From the NCBI RefSeq assembly GCF_000423625.1, contig NZ_AUII01000021.1, forward strand, positions 24,142 through 88,141: DNA of 64,000 nucleotides, in the 5' to 3' direction. Every line of letters starts with the position of its first letter. Position 1 is the stretch's first letter. The position numbers and the translations under genes were made by a program. The notes beneath the pieces are model-generated. The model was not told where the DNA came from and did not search any database. It saw nothing but the letters and a program-made list of their open reading frames with translations. This DNA comes from Pseudonocardia asaccharolytica DSM 44247 = NBRC 16224 (GTDB lineage Bacteria; Actinomycetota; Actinomycetes; Mycobacteriales; Pseudonocardiaceae). Below, piece by piece: positions 1 to 8,771 of this stretch.

Positions 1-53
1 GGCACCTTCTTACGGATTTCCGACACCATGTTGGTGTCGAGCAGAAAGCTCAT
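1..53 (-). CDS. VapC-type PIN-domain toxin, N-terminus only
   Basis: Only the first 17 codons lie in the window, reading MSFLLDTNMVSEIRKKV. The LLDTNMVSE start is typical of PIN-domain ribonuclease toxins, in which the first Asp is a metal ligand. The ATG overlaps the stop of the upstream antitoxin gene by four bases (ATGA), the usual arrangement of a translationally coupled antitoxin-toxin pair. The rest runs off the left edge, so completeness and activity cannot be judged. Confidence 0.8.
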   Translation of the reverse strand, partial: MSFLLDTNMVSEIRKKV

Positions 54-307
54 TCCCCCGCATCCAAGCCGACAACTCGCGCAGGCGCTGCCGACCGAGA
101 GATCTCCAGGTCGACGTCAGGAGCGGACCGCAGGAACGCCTTGAAGTCCTCTTCACCACCTCGGAGACGCCGGTACTCGGCAATGTCGATGAGCACGGCG
201 ACCTCCTCGCCGTGCCTGGTGACGAACTGTGGACCATCGGTCTCGACTGACCTGATCAGCTCGCTGAAACGCTGCTTGGCCTCCTGCAACTGCCAGTGTC
301 CGTTCAT
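50..307 (-). CDS. Phd/YefM-family antitoxin
   Basis: 85 residues. The N-terminal part (WQLQEAKQRFSELIRSVE, then GPQFVTRHGEEVAVLI) is the Phd/YefM DNA-binding fold; the acidic C-terminal half should bind and neutralise the toxin. It precedes the VapC-type toxin with an ATGA overlap, so the two are one operon, probably autorepressed by the antitoxin. A stability role for the neighbouring IS-rich DNA is possible but is inference. The family is recognised from sequence pattern and context. Confidence 0.85.
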   Translation of the reverse strand: MNGHWQLQEAKQRFSELIRSVETDGPQFVTRHGEEVAVLIDIAEYRRLRGGEEDFKAFLRSAPDVDLEISRSAAPARVVGLDAGE

Positions 308-390
308 CGCAACCCTCCTCGACCCCTTATCTAGACAGACTAGACGGAGCTGGTCGACGTGTCACGCGACTCCAGACTGCCAGCGGCCGA

Positions 391-522
391 GGTGTTGCAT
401 CCACCGTCGTCGAGTTCTACCTCTGCCTCGCCGCCGCGCTCACCGTGATCCGCCGCTTGATCAACCGCGCCCGCAGCCTCTACCGCTGGCCCACCCGGCC
501 CACCACCCGCCGCTTGCGCTGA
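391..522 (+). pseudogene. C-terminal remnant of an IS5-like transposase
   Basis: A short open stretch reads VVEFYLCLAAALTVIRRLI and ends RSLYRWPTRPTTRRLR before a TGA. This is the usual C-terminal tail of one actinobacterial IS5-like transposase type. Nothing upstream encodes the catalytic part, so this is the end of an insertion sequence whose remainder is lost. It abuts the IS630 remnant that follows, so the area is a stack of broken elements. Confidence 0.5.
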
Positions 523-544
523 CCCTCATTTGCCGGGCGCTCTA
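522..544. repeat. IS630-type terminal sequence (copy 1)
   Basis: The stretch around TTTGCCGGGCGCTCTA lies immediately outside the stop codon of the IS630-like transposase remnant, where the element's terminal repeat is expected. A 23-base version with one mismatch recurs at 47381-47403, where no IS630 gene remains. Confidence 0.5.
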
Positions 545-1337
545 AGCGGCATTCCAGAAGTTCTGTTCGTAACCGGGTGGCAGCCAGCCAGGGGCTGGTC
601 CAGGGCGCGGCGGTGGTCAACAGTTGGTCGGGTGAGCGGGCGCGGAAGAAGGTGTGGATCTGTCTCCGGCGGCCCGGCCAGCCCACGGCGGTGTTGGCCA
701 CGAAGTTCTTCAACGCCGCCCAGATCCGCTCCACCGGGTTGTCGTGCGGGCTGTAGCGTGCCCCCGTACAGCACCTCCACCCGGGGATGCTCCCGCAGGA
801 AGGCGGTGACCGCGCGGGCATGGTGGATGCTGTCGTTGTCGCAGATCACCACGATCGCCGGGGCCTGCGGGACCGCCTGGACCAGCAGGTGCAGCAGGTG
901 CAGCAGGGCGACGAAGCCGGCCGCGTGCCGGCGGCCCAGCCGATACACCCACCGCCCGGTGCCCACCTCCAACGCCCCGAACACCGTCACCTGCCGGTTG
1001 CGGCCCGGGGTGACGACCCTCAGCAGGGTCCACGGCCCCGGGCGGGCCAGCAGCGCGGCGATCCGCTCGGTGAGCCGGGTCCGCCGAGGCGGGGCCGCCC
1101 ACAGCGGGGACGGTCGGCCAGGCCGGCGATCCCCTCGGCGTTGAACCGGCCGACCCAGCGCCGCACCGTGACCGGATGACACCCCAGCAGCGCCCCGATC
1201 TCGGCCGCCGCCATCCCGTGCTGCGACAGCAGCACCATCACCGCGCGCCGCGCCTGGCGCCACCGGCCGCGCAACAGGGCGCGCAGCCGCGTGATCTCCG
1301 ATCCCGGACCGTTGGCGAACACGCTGGGCGGGCGCAT
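542..1337 (-). pseudogene. IS630-family transposase, frameshifted and internally deleted
   Basis: The pieces lie in three frames. The N-terminal helix-turn-helix part starts at 1337 (MRPPSVFANG, then GALLGCHPVTVRRWVGRF). The core follows (NRQVTVFGALEVGTGRWVYR and VVICDNDSIHHARAVTAFL), then the end (YSPHDNPVERIWAALKNFV) and a terminal EQNFWNAA with TAG at 542-544. The DNDSIHHA and NPVERIW motifs hold the second Asp and the Glu of the IS630 DDE triad. About 80 residues are missing after LLARPGPWT, including the first catalytic Asp. With that loss and several frame changes it cannot make active transposase. Confidence 0.85.
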
Positions 1338-1488
1338 ACTGACCACGACCTCGCCGGTGGACGGACGATGCGAGCAGCCTCGATCCAACCCCCGGCGAGG
1401 CCCCTGTCAACGTCCCCCCGCCCGGCGACCTCGTGCCGAGTTACACGCACGACTCCTGGATAGGCGCTTAGTGCAACAGCGCTCGTTT

Positions 1489-4400
1489 TCAGCTGCAGCC
1501 GCTGGTCGCGCCGCAGCCCTCGCACACGTAGCACGAACCGGCCGGACGCATCTTCGTCCCGCAGGTCAGGCACAGCGGCGCGTCGGCCGCCTTGCCCAGC
1601 CGCAGTTCCAGCAGCTCGGTGGAGCTGCCGACCTCGACCGGCGCCGGAGTCGCCATCGCCGTCGGCCGCGGCGCGCCGCTGGAGTCGACACCGGTGCGCA
1701 GACCCTCCAGATCGACCTCGGCGTCATTGTCCGCGATCTGCGCCGCGCGTTCCTCCGCGGAAAAGATGCCCAGCTGGGCGCGCTTCTCGTAGGGCAGATG
1801 GTCGAGCGCGAGCCTGCGGAACAGGTAGTCGAGCACGCTCGTCGCGATCCTGATGTCCGGGTCGTCGGTCATCCCGGCCGGCTCGAAGCGCAGGTTGGAG
1901 AACTTCGAGACGTAGAACTCCAGTGGGATGCCGTACTGCAGCCCGACCGAGATCGACATCGAGAACGCGTCCATCACCCCGGAGAGCGTCGAGCCCTGTT
2001 TGCCGAGCTTCACGAAGATCTCGCCGAGGCCGTTGTCGGGGTAGGAGCCCGCGGTCAGATAGCCCTCGGCACCGCCGACGGTGAACGACACGGTCTCGCT
2101 CGGGCGCTTCTTGGGCAGCCGACGCCTGACCGGCCGCACCTCCACCGGCCCGGCGGCCTCCTCCTTGGCGTCCTTGCGGGCCTCCTTGCCCGCCGAAAGC
2201 GGCTGGCCGACCTTGCAGTTGTCGCGATAGATCGCGAGCGCCTTGAGGCCGAGCCGCCAGCCCTCGAGGTAGATCTTCTCGACGTCCTCGACGCTCGCTG
2301 CCTCCGGCATATTCACGGTCTTTGATATAGCCCCCGAAAGGAATGGCTGGACCGCCGCCATCATTCGCACGTGCCCCATCGCGGCGATGGAACGCTCGCC
2401 CATCGCGCAGTCGAACACCTCGTAGTGCTCGGGGCGCAGGCCCGGGGCGTCGATCACGTGGCCGTGCTCGGCGACGTACTCGACGATCGCCTCGGCCTGC
2501 TCGGGCTGGTAGCCGAGTGCGGCCAGCGCGCGCGGCACGGTCTGATTGACGATCTGCATCGAACCGCCGCCGACCAGCTTCTTGAACTTGACCAGCGCCA
2601 GGTCCGGCTCGATGCCGGTCGTGTCGCAGTCCATCATCAGCCCGATCGTGTTGTGGCTGACGAAACCGCCGGCCACGTAGGTGACGTTGTCCGGGACGGA
2701 GAGATCGTAGGTGGGCCGGACCCCCCCGTCCGCGTTCTCGGCCACCGTCTCGAACGCATATCCGAGGGCATGCTCAAGACGCGGATCAGGGCTCTCCGCC
2801 TGGAGGAGCCTCGCCGTCGAACGCGACACGCCACCGCTGCGTCGGACGGCGTCGAGGATGAGGTTCCGCCGCTCGTGCCCGACCGGAGCCAATTCCTCCC
2901 ACACAGCGCGGGGCAGCACGATTCGGTCGCGGTTGCCGCTCTGGGTGGGCTCGAGATCAGGTAGCAGCCGCGCCTTGCGTTCGCCGATGAAGCCCACGCA
3001 CTCGTCGTAGACCAGCGCGTGGTCGAGATTGCGCAGCCGAACCTGGTACTGGCTGCCTCCCCATCCGCTGACCGTTTCCCGGGTGGTCGTCACCATTCCG
3101 AGTGCCAGCAGCAGCGTCCGGACCTCCCCGGCGAACGTCGCCGATGCGGTCGACACCGACGGGACGCCGTCGAGCACGGTGCCGTCGGCTTCGAACAGCC
3201 CGCGGAGGAAGGCCGCATAGACCGCCGGATCGTTGCTCTCCAGGACCGCGGAGGGCACGTGTGGGCGCCACCCCTTCCCGGCGTGGTCGTCGCGGGGTGC
3301 TCGCTTCGCGAAGCCCGCGGCCCGCCACCACCGGGCCAGACGAACGGACTGCATGGTCACCTCGCGGTAACCCTGCTGTGGACGAATGACCGGCTCGATC
3401 CCGAAGAGTTCCTTGCTCAGGACGGCGAGCCGCTCGACGACATCGAGGTCCTCGTCCGCCACACAGAGCCGGATCCCCTTGGCGTGCAGGCTGCCGTCAC
3501 CCATGAAATATCCGACCAGCTCGGCCAGCTCGGCGTTCATCGTGTCCGGGACGACGACTCCGCGCTCGCCGGTGTAGTAGGCCTGGTCGAGCACCGGCAT
3601 CGGCACGTTCCGCGGCGCCCCGACCAGAATGCCGAGCTGCATGGGCACGATGTCCTCGGCGGCGACGTCGGCCATCCGCTTCCAGCGCCACTCCCCTGTC
3701 GCCCGGTCGACGACCTTGATCCGGTGCGCCAGGGTGCCCTGGATCGTGTAGCCGCCCTGGGTGATGATCTTCCGGGTCGGTTCCTCGCCGTTCACGAAGA
3801 ACCTCGTGGCGCGGCGCGGACCCTCGTCGGTCGACACCTCCGTGTCGAGGTCCTGCCACCGGTCGCCGTAGACGTTGCCGATCTCGCCGAGACGGGCGAG
3901 CCCACGACTCGTCGTCACCAGCGTGTCGCCGGTGAGACAACCGGTCGGTGCGAGTACCGAGGCCTGCGCGTTGCGCCAGCCGTTGCGCTCGCCGATCTCC
4001 AGGCATGCCTTCCAGGTGAGTGTGGCGAGCTTCCGGACGGGCGTGCTGGCCGGCAGGGTGCGGTAGTCGTCGTTCGCGGCGGCGTGCTTGCGCATCACCC
4101 GCTGGTGCGCCTCCGCGTTGCGGGCGTAGCCCTCGTAGGGCCCGACCACCCCGGCGAGCTCGGCCGAACGCTTGTACGCCGCACCGGTCATCAGCGAGGT
4201 GATCGACGCGGCGAGCGACCGTCCGCCCTCCGAGTCGTAGGCGTGCCCGCTGGCCATCAGCAGCGCGCCGAGGTTGGCGTAGCCGATGCCCAGCTGGCGG
4301 AACTTGCGGGTGGTGTCGGCGATCCGCTCGGTCGGGAAGTCGGCGAAACAGATGGAGATGTCCATCGCGGTGACGACCAGCTCGACGGCCTTCGCGAACC

Positions 4401-7400
4401 GCTGCGCGTCGAACGCGCCGTCGTCGAGGAACTTGAGCAGGTTCAGCGACGCCAGGTTACAGCTGGAATTGTCCAGATGAACGTATTCGGAGCAGTTTGC
4501 GACCACGATGCCGCTGACGACATAGGAATGGTTGCGAGGCTCGGTGAGGTTGTAGGTCGTCTCGAAACCACGGGACACGCGCATCGCGAGGCGGGTGGTC
4601 TCGTCGACGTCGTAGAACGAGTACCGCCGCAGGACGTCGGCGAGCCGCTCGGCCTTCTCGGGATGGTCGAACCCGATGTGCTCGCTGAAGCGGCCGATAT
4701 GGCGCCCGCTGATCCGCAGGTCGTAACCCGGGCCGTCGCTGCCGTAGGTGGCCTCGGATCCGTCCTTCCGAACGTAACGGAAGGTCACGTCGGTGGTGCC
4801 CGTCCGGTAGATCCGCGCCCGAATCCCCAGGCTCGCCAGAAGTTCCTGCACGCCGATGAGCAGCTCCTCCGACCGGCTACTGAGCCCGACGTAATGCGTG
4901 CCCTTCGCCGCCTGATCTACCACACATCCATCGGCGTCGAACAGCGCACGCAGGAACGCACGAACCGCTTCCTCCGGGGCTTCGAACAGCGGTTCCGGAA
5001 CGGTCTTGGCCGCGGCCCGTCCAAGAGTCACGCCGAGCATCCTCAGGAAAGTCGCGAACCGGCCACGCAGTGCGCGCAGTTGCACGGTGCCATTCGACTG
5101 CACGCTCGGCTTGGCCTCCGCGCCCGTGATCCGTGCGAGTAGCGCCCGGTGCCGCGGGAGCAGCGATTCCCTTTCCCACTCACCCGCATAGATCGTGACC
5201 GAGCCCGCCGAGGTCAGGCAGCCGTCGCCCACCAGCCACCCGAGGTATCCAGCCAGCTCGGGTGTCCACTTCTCGGGCACCTCGGCGAGCGGGCGGCCAC
5301 GCGCGATCCGCCCGGCGTCGATCGCGAGCGACGGCAGAGCGACGCCGGCGTGCGGCCGTGGTGCATGTTCGACCGATCGCACGACGCGGTCGTCCTCGGT
5401 GAGGTCCTCCGCGCGCACCCAGCCCTTGTTGGCGGTCCAGATGCGGTGGTTCGGTGTGCACCGCAGCCGGCTGCCGTCGCGAAACCGCAGCTCCAGGATC
5501 TCGTTGACACCGGTGACCATGTAGCGGGTGGGCCGCGTGGCCACCACCGCCGACGCCGGGTTCGCCTCGTTGGTGACGTCGCTGGTGTACACCGCGAACG
5601 CTTCGCCGGTCGCCGCACGGCGGACCAGCTCACCGATCGGTACCAGGCCGGCGTCGGTCAAGACTCGCTGATCGGCCGGGAAGCACGGATTCGACGCCGT
5701 AATTCGCCCCGACTCCGGGCACGTATGCCAGTCGTTGATCGTGTCGTCGTATTGGATTCCGGGATCAGCGCATTCCCAGGCCGCCTGGGCGATACCGCGG
5801 AACAGTTTGCGAGCCGGTACCCGCTCGATGACCTCGCCCGTCAGGCGGGCCCGCAGTCCGAACTCGGTACCCTCCTCGACCGCGCGCATGAACTCGTCGG
5901 TGACACGGACCGAGTTGTTCGCGTTCTGGTACTGCACCGAGGTGATGTCGGCGCCGCCGAGGTCCATATCGAACCCGGCGTCGCGCAGCACCCGGATCTT
6001 GGCCTCCTCCTTGGCCTTGGTCTGGACGAACTCCTCGATATCGGGATGGTCGACGTCGAGGACGACCATCTTGGCCGCGCGCCGGGTGGCCCCGCCCGAC
6101 TTGATGGTGCCCGCGCTGGCGTCGGCGCCGCGCATGAACGACACCGGGCCGGACGCGGTGCCGCCGGAGGACAGCAGTTCCTTCGAGGAGCGGATCCGCG
6201 AGAGGTTCAGCCCGGCACCGGAGCCGCCTTTGAAGATCAGCCCCTCCTCCCGGTACCAGTTCAGGATCGACTCCATCGTGTCGTCGACCGCGAGGATGAA
6301 GCAGTTGTGCACGCGCAGGCCGTCGGCGAGGAACTCGCCCGACTCGGTCTGGATGTCGAAGACCTCCCGCTCGCCGAGCTGCTCGATCGAGGCGATCTGG
6401 AGCCGCTTCACCTCCCGTGCGGGCCGCCCTGGCAGGTCGAACGACGCTTCGAGCCTTGCCTCCTTCACGGGATCCACGAACCCGATCTCGTCGGCGAAGA
6501 TTCGGCGATCGCCGGCGTTCTGGATCTGGATGCACCACAGGTCGTGCCGGTCCGGGCACTTCTCGGCCTTCCGGCGGACGCGGGCGAAGATCCCGAACCG
6601 TCCGAGCAGGGACTGCACGCCCCGGATCAGCTTCTCGCTGATCATGTCCATGGCCAGGAGCGTGGAGCGCTCGCGACGGGAGACGTAGCCCTCGGCCTGG
6701 AACAGGCTGCGCAGATAGCAGGCCACGACCGGGAGCGGCGCGGTGAACAGGTGCTCGGGCACGGTCGTGTCGACGCCGCGGGTCAGCAGCCGCCAGCGAT
6801 CGACGAACGCGGTGAGCTCGGCGCCATACAGGCGGGTTCGTCGGCAGTCGAGGGCCGCGTTCTGCGTCGCCACCATGCGCTCGTGGCGGTGGACCTGCGG
6901 GAAGACCGCGTCGATCGCAGCGGTGACCCAGGCGTGTTCGGCGGGGTTCACCGTCATCGCCTCGATCGTGAGCGACCGGTTGGCGCCCAGCTCGTACTTT
7001 CCGACGAACCCGTCGGACTGCAGCCAGCCGGCCAACGAGGCCTCGGCAAGCTGGGCGACCTCGATGGCCGACTCGCCGTATGAGTGGGTGCGGTGCCATT
7101 CCAGCTGGTCGCCGGGCTGAAGCGTGCCGGCCTCGACCCAACTGCCGGTACCTGCTCCGGTGCTCTTCCAGACCACGTGGTCCGGCGTGAGGTCGAGCTG
7201 ATGCCCGGCCTTGGTGTGCAGCCGGATCACCTCACGCACCCCGTTGGCCTTGGTCGCGACGATCGAGGTGAGCCCCTGGGCGTCGAAGACCTTCATACCC
7301 ACCGCGTCGCGCTCGACGAGCTCGCCGATCGGGACGAGCCCGGCGGGAGTACTGACCAGCGAGTCGTACGTCAAACACGCCGAGACTTGTTGAGGGCTCA

Positions 7401-7905
7401 ACGTCCCCACGTTGAACCACACCGGCGAGTTGAAACTGAACACCTGGTGCAGCAGCATCCAGGTGAGCTCGTGGGCGAAGATCTCGGCGTCCTGCTCCGT
7501 CGCGAAGTAGCCGTGCTCCACACCCGCGCGGTGATAGGTGCCGACGACCCGGTCGATCAGCTGCCGCAGGCTCGACTCGCGCTGCGGGCTGCCCACCGCG
7601 CCGCGGAAGTACTTGCTGGTGACGATGTTGGTGGCGTTGACCGACCAGAAGTCGGGGAACTCGACGCCGCGCTGCTCGAAGTTGACCGTGCCGTCCCGCC
7701 AGTTCGTCATGACGACGTCGCGACGTTCCCAGTTCACCTCGTCGTACGGGTGCACCCCGGGGCTGGTGTGGAGGCGCTCGACGGTCAGCCCAGCGGGCCG
7801 CTTGCGCTTGTCCTCGCTCTTGGCGCCGGCCTTCGCCGCCCTGCCCTTCGCCGTGTCCGAGGCTGCGTTACCCGAGGCCGATCCGGCCCCGACGGTCTCC
7901 GTCAT
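1489..7905 (-). CDS. nrdJ: Vitamin B12-dependent (class II) ribonucleotide reductase with three inteins
   Basis: Reduces ribonucleotides to deoxyribonucleotides using adenosylcobalamin, so it needs no oxygen. The precursor is about 2138 residues. Removing three in-frame inteins (358, 397 and 430 residues) leaves about 953, the usual size of actinobacterial NrdJ. Extein landmarks are FSFNSPVWFNVG, KGGSGAGLNLSRIRSSKE, NPCSEY and LDNSSCNLASLN across the second site, and APTGTIGLMMDCDTTG across the third. A Cys-rich zinc-ribbon tail (CLTCGTKM and CEGCGATSGCS) ends the protein. The start at 7905 (MTETVGAG) has a GGAGAGGGAG ribosome site; an upstream in-frame ATG at 7923 lacks one. It lies downstream of nrdR in the same direction, so it is probably under NrdR control. 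Confidence 0.96.
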   Translation of the reverse strand: MTETVGAGSASGNAASDTAKGRAAKAGAKSEDKRKRPAGLTVERLHTSPGVHPYDEVNWERRDVVMTNWRDGTVNFEQRGVEFPDFWSVNATNIVTSKYFRGAVGSPQRESSLRQLIDRVVGTYHRAGVEHGYFATEQDAEIFAHELTWMLLHQVFSFNSPVWFNVGTLSPQQVSACLTYDSLVSTPAGLVPIGELVERDAVGMKVFDAQGLTSIVATKANGVREVIRLHTKAGHQLDLTPDHVVWKSTGAGTGSWVEAGTLQPGDQLEWHRTHSYGESAIEVAQLAEASLAGWLQSDGFVGKYELGANRSLTIEAMTVNPAEHAWVTAAIDAVFPQVHRHERMVATQNAALDCRRTRLYGAELTAFVDRWRLLTRGVDTTVPEHLFTAPLPVVACYLRSLFQAEGYVSRRERSTLLAMDMISEKLIRGVQSLLGRFGIFARVRRKAEKCPDRHDLWCIQIQNAGDRRIFADEIGFVDPVKEARLEASFDLPGRPAREVKRLQIASIEQLGEREVFDIQTESGEFLADGLRVHNCFILAVDDTMESILNWYREEGLIFKGGSGAGLNLSRIRSSKELLSSGGTASGPVSFMRGADASAGTIKSGGATRRAAKMVVLDVDHPDIEEFVQTKAKEEAKIRVLRDAGFDMDLGGADITSVQYQNANNSVRVTDEFMRAVEEGTEFGLRARLTGEVIERVPARKLFRGIAQAAWECADPGIQYDDTINDWHTCPESGRITASNPCFPADQRVLTDAGLVPIGELVRRAATGEAFAVYTSDVTNEANPASAVVATRPTRYMVTGVNEILELRFRDGSRLRCTPNHRIWTANKGWVRAEDLTEDDRVVRSVEHAPRPHAGVALPSLAIDAGRIARGRPLAEVPEKWTPELAGYLGWLVGDGCLTSAGSVTIYAGEWERESLLPRHRALLARITGAEAKPSVQSNGTVQLRALRGRFATFLRMLGVTLGRAAAKTVPEPLFEAPEEAVRAFLRALFDADGCVVDQAAKGTHYVGLSSRSEELLIGVQELLASLGIRARIYRTGTTDVTFRYVRKDGSEATYGSDGPGYDLRISGRHIGRFSEHIGFDHPEKAERLADVLRRYSFYDVDETTRLAMRVSRGFETTYNLTEPRNHSYVVSGIVVANCSEYVHLDNSSCNLASLNLLKFLDDGAFDAQRFAKAVELVVTAMDISICFADFPTERIADTTRKFRQLGIGYANLGALLMASGHAYDSEGGRSLAASITSLMTGAAYKRSAELAGVVGPYEGYARNAEAHQRVMRKHAAANDDYRTLPASTPVRKLATLTWKACLEIGERNGWRNAQASVLAPTGCLTGDTLVTTSRGLARLGEIGNVYGDRWQDLDTEVSTDEGPRRATRFFVNGEEPTRKIITQGGYTIQGTLAHRIKVVDRATGEWRWKRMADVAAEDIVPMQLGILVGAPRNVPMPVLDQAYYTGERGVVVPDTMNAELAELVGYFMGDGSLHAKGIRLCVADEDLDVVERLAVLSKELFGIEPVIRPQQGYREVTMQSVRLARWWRAAGFAKRAPRDDHAGKGWRPHVPSAVLESNDPAVYAAFLRGLFEADGTVLDGVPSVSTASATFAGEVRTLLLALGMVTTTRETVSGWGGSQYQVRLRNLDHALVYDECVGFIGERKARLLPDLEPTQSGNRDRIVLPRAVWEELAPVGHERRNLILDAVRRSGGVSRSTARLLQAESPDPRLEHALGYAFETVAENADGGVRPTYDLSVPDNVTYVAGGFVSHNTIGLMMDCDTTGIEPDLALVKFKKLVGGGSMQIVNQTVPRALAALGYQPEQAEAIVEYVAEHGHVIDAPGLRPEHYEVFDCAMGERSIAAMGHVRMMAAVQPFLSGAISKTVNMPEAASVEDVEKIYLEGWRLGLKALAIYRDNCKVGQPLSAGKEARKDAKEEAAGPVEVRPVRRRLPKKRPSETVSFTVGGAEGYLTAGSYPDNGLGEIFVKLGKQGSTLSGVMDAFSMSISVGLQYGIPLEFYVSKFSNLRFEPAGMTDDPDIRIATSVLDYLFRRLALDHLPYEKRAQLGIFSAEERAAQIADNDAEVDLEGLRTGVDSSGAPRPTAMATPAPVEVGSSTELLELRLGKAADAPLCLTCGTKMRPAGSCYVCEGCGATSGCS
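2650..3939 (-). other. Intein 3 of NrdJ (430 aa)
   Basis: Inserted at APTG/TIGLMMDCD, a known intein site of NrdJ proteins. It starts CLTGDTLVTT, has a block B His in GTLAHRIKV, and ends FVSHN before Thr, so Thr is the +1 nucleophile. The LAGLIDADG motifs are LVGYFMGDGSL and LRGLFEADGTV. It is the longest of the three, with an extra stretch of about 60 residues (ERRNLILDAVRRSGGVSRST) before the C-terminal splicing block. Confidence 0.93.
4495..5685 (-). other. Intein 2 of NrdJ (397 aa)
   Basis: Inserted in the NrdJ sequence NP/CSEY. It starts with Cys (CFPADQRVLTDAG), has a block B CTPNHRIWT and ends VVAN before Cys. The penultimate residue is Ala where most inteins have His, which can slow Asn cyclisation in some inteins. 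LAGYLGWLVGDG and LRALFDADGCV are good LAGLIDADG endonuclease motifs with both acidic residues kept. Confidence 0.93.
6304..7377 (-). other. Intein 1 of NrdJ (358 aa)
   Basis: Inserted between QQVSA and CFILAVDD of NrdJ. It begins with Cys (CLTYDSLVSTPAG), has a block B His in LTPDHVVW and ends VHN before a Cys, so all splicing residues are present. Two LAGLIDADG-like motifs, LAGWLQSDGFV and LRSLFQAEGYV, indicate a homing endonuclease domain. The second has Glu in place of the usual Asp and the first has Ser-Asp, so endonuclease activity is uncertain. The reading frame is intact through both junctions. Confidence 0.93.
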
Positions 7906-8014
7906 GCTCTCCCTCTCCTGCATCCGAACATGCTGCTGTCACACCGCCGCTGCCGCGAGCGGGCGGTGTCCGGCCGGGGTCGGCGCTGGCCCCTCGTGCT
8001 CAGTTGTGCGTCGT

Positions 8015-8503
8015 TCACTCCCGCGGGGGCCGACCCGGCAGCTCGGTTGCTTCCCCGGCAACCGGCCTGCGCAGATCGGCGATCTCCTTCTCGAAGTCCT
8101 CGATGGAGGAGAACGACCGGTAGACGCTCGCGAAGCGCAGATACGCGACCTCGTCGAGTTCCTTCAACGGCCCCAGGATGGCCAGCCCGACCTCGTGGCT
8201 CGGGATCTCGGCGGACCCGCTCGCCCGCACCGCCTCCTCGACGCGGTGCGCGAGCTGCTGCAGGGCATCCTCGCCGACCGGACGTCCCTGGCACGCCCGT
8301 TGCACACCGCGCACGACCTTCTCCCGGCTGAACGGCTCGGTCACGCCGCTGCGCTTCACCACCGCGAGCACGGCCTCCTCGACGGTGGTGAACCGCCGGC
8401 CGCATTCCGCGCAGGACCGGCGGCGCCGCGTGGCCTTGCCGTCGTCGACCTCGCGGGAGTCGATGACGCGACAGTCGGAATGACGGCAGAACGGGCAGCG
8501 CAT
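8015..8503 (-). CDS. nrdR: Transcriptional repressor NrdR
   Basis: 162 residues. An N-terminal zinc ribbon ([11 protein letters not shown], then [11 protein letters not shown]) binds DNA, and an ATP-cone domain ([20 protein letters not shown] and on) senses ATP/dATP. NrdR represses ribonucleotide reductase genes when dATP is plentiful. The start at 8503 is fixed by the conserved MRCPFC. It lies about 110 bases upstream of nrdJ on the same strand, the common actinobacterial nrdR-nrdJ order, and has two NrdR-like boxes in its own promoter, suggesting autoregulation of an nrdRJ operon. Confidence 0.96.
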   Translation of the reverse strand: MRCPFCRHSDCRVIDSREVDDGKATRRRRSCAECGRRFTTVEEAVLAVVKRSGVTEPFSREKVVRGVQRACQGRPVGEDALQQLAHRVEEAVRASGSAEIPSHEVGLAILGPLKELDEVAYLRFASVYRSFSSIEDFEKEIADLRRPVAGEATELPGRPPRE

Positions 8504-8538
8504 GGCGACGATCCTCCTCCTCCTGCGAGGCCGCCGAA

Positions 8539-8583
8539 CCACAACCTGTGGCCGAACGACACGTATGTAACCACAAGATGTGG
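8539..8583. promoter_or_regulatory. Tandem NrdR boxes upstream of nrdR
   Basis: Two near-palindromes, CCACAACCTGTGG (8539-8551) and CCACAAGATGTGG (8571-8583), lie 36-80 bases upstream of the nrdR start. Their starts are 32 bases apart, about three helical turns, matching the known pairing of NrdR boxes on one DNA face. The sequence and spacing are seen directly; the assignment to NrdR is inferred from family knowledge and position. Confidence 0.75.
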
Positions 8584-8771
8584 GATTCGCGAACTCCGGC
8601 ACGCCGATACGGCCCAGCATCGCTCGTTCGTGGACGGCGGGGAGGTGGCGCCCGTCCGCGACACGCCGTGCTCACCCGGCACAGCGCGCCCGCAACGACA
8701 TCCTGCATCGAGGCGCCTCCCTGTCGCCGCGACCCGGCCGACCGGGTCTGGTCGGGATACCTGTGTGAGGT

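Noticed and set aside
3019..5142. Long open frame antisense to nrdJ
   Set aside because: It mirrors the GC-rich nrdJ/intein coding strand, has no family motif, and the opposite strand carries unmistakable NrdJ and intein blocks.
7906..8014. Cobalamin riboswitch upstream of nrdJ
   Set aside because: The spacer between nrdR and nrdJ is only about 110 bases and lacks a B12-box-like sequence; NrdR boxes upstream of nrdR explain control better.
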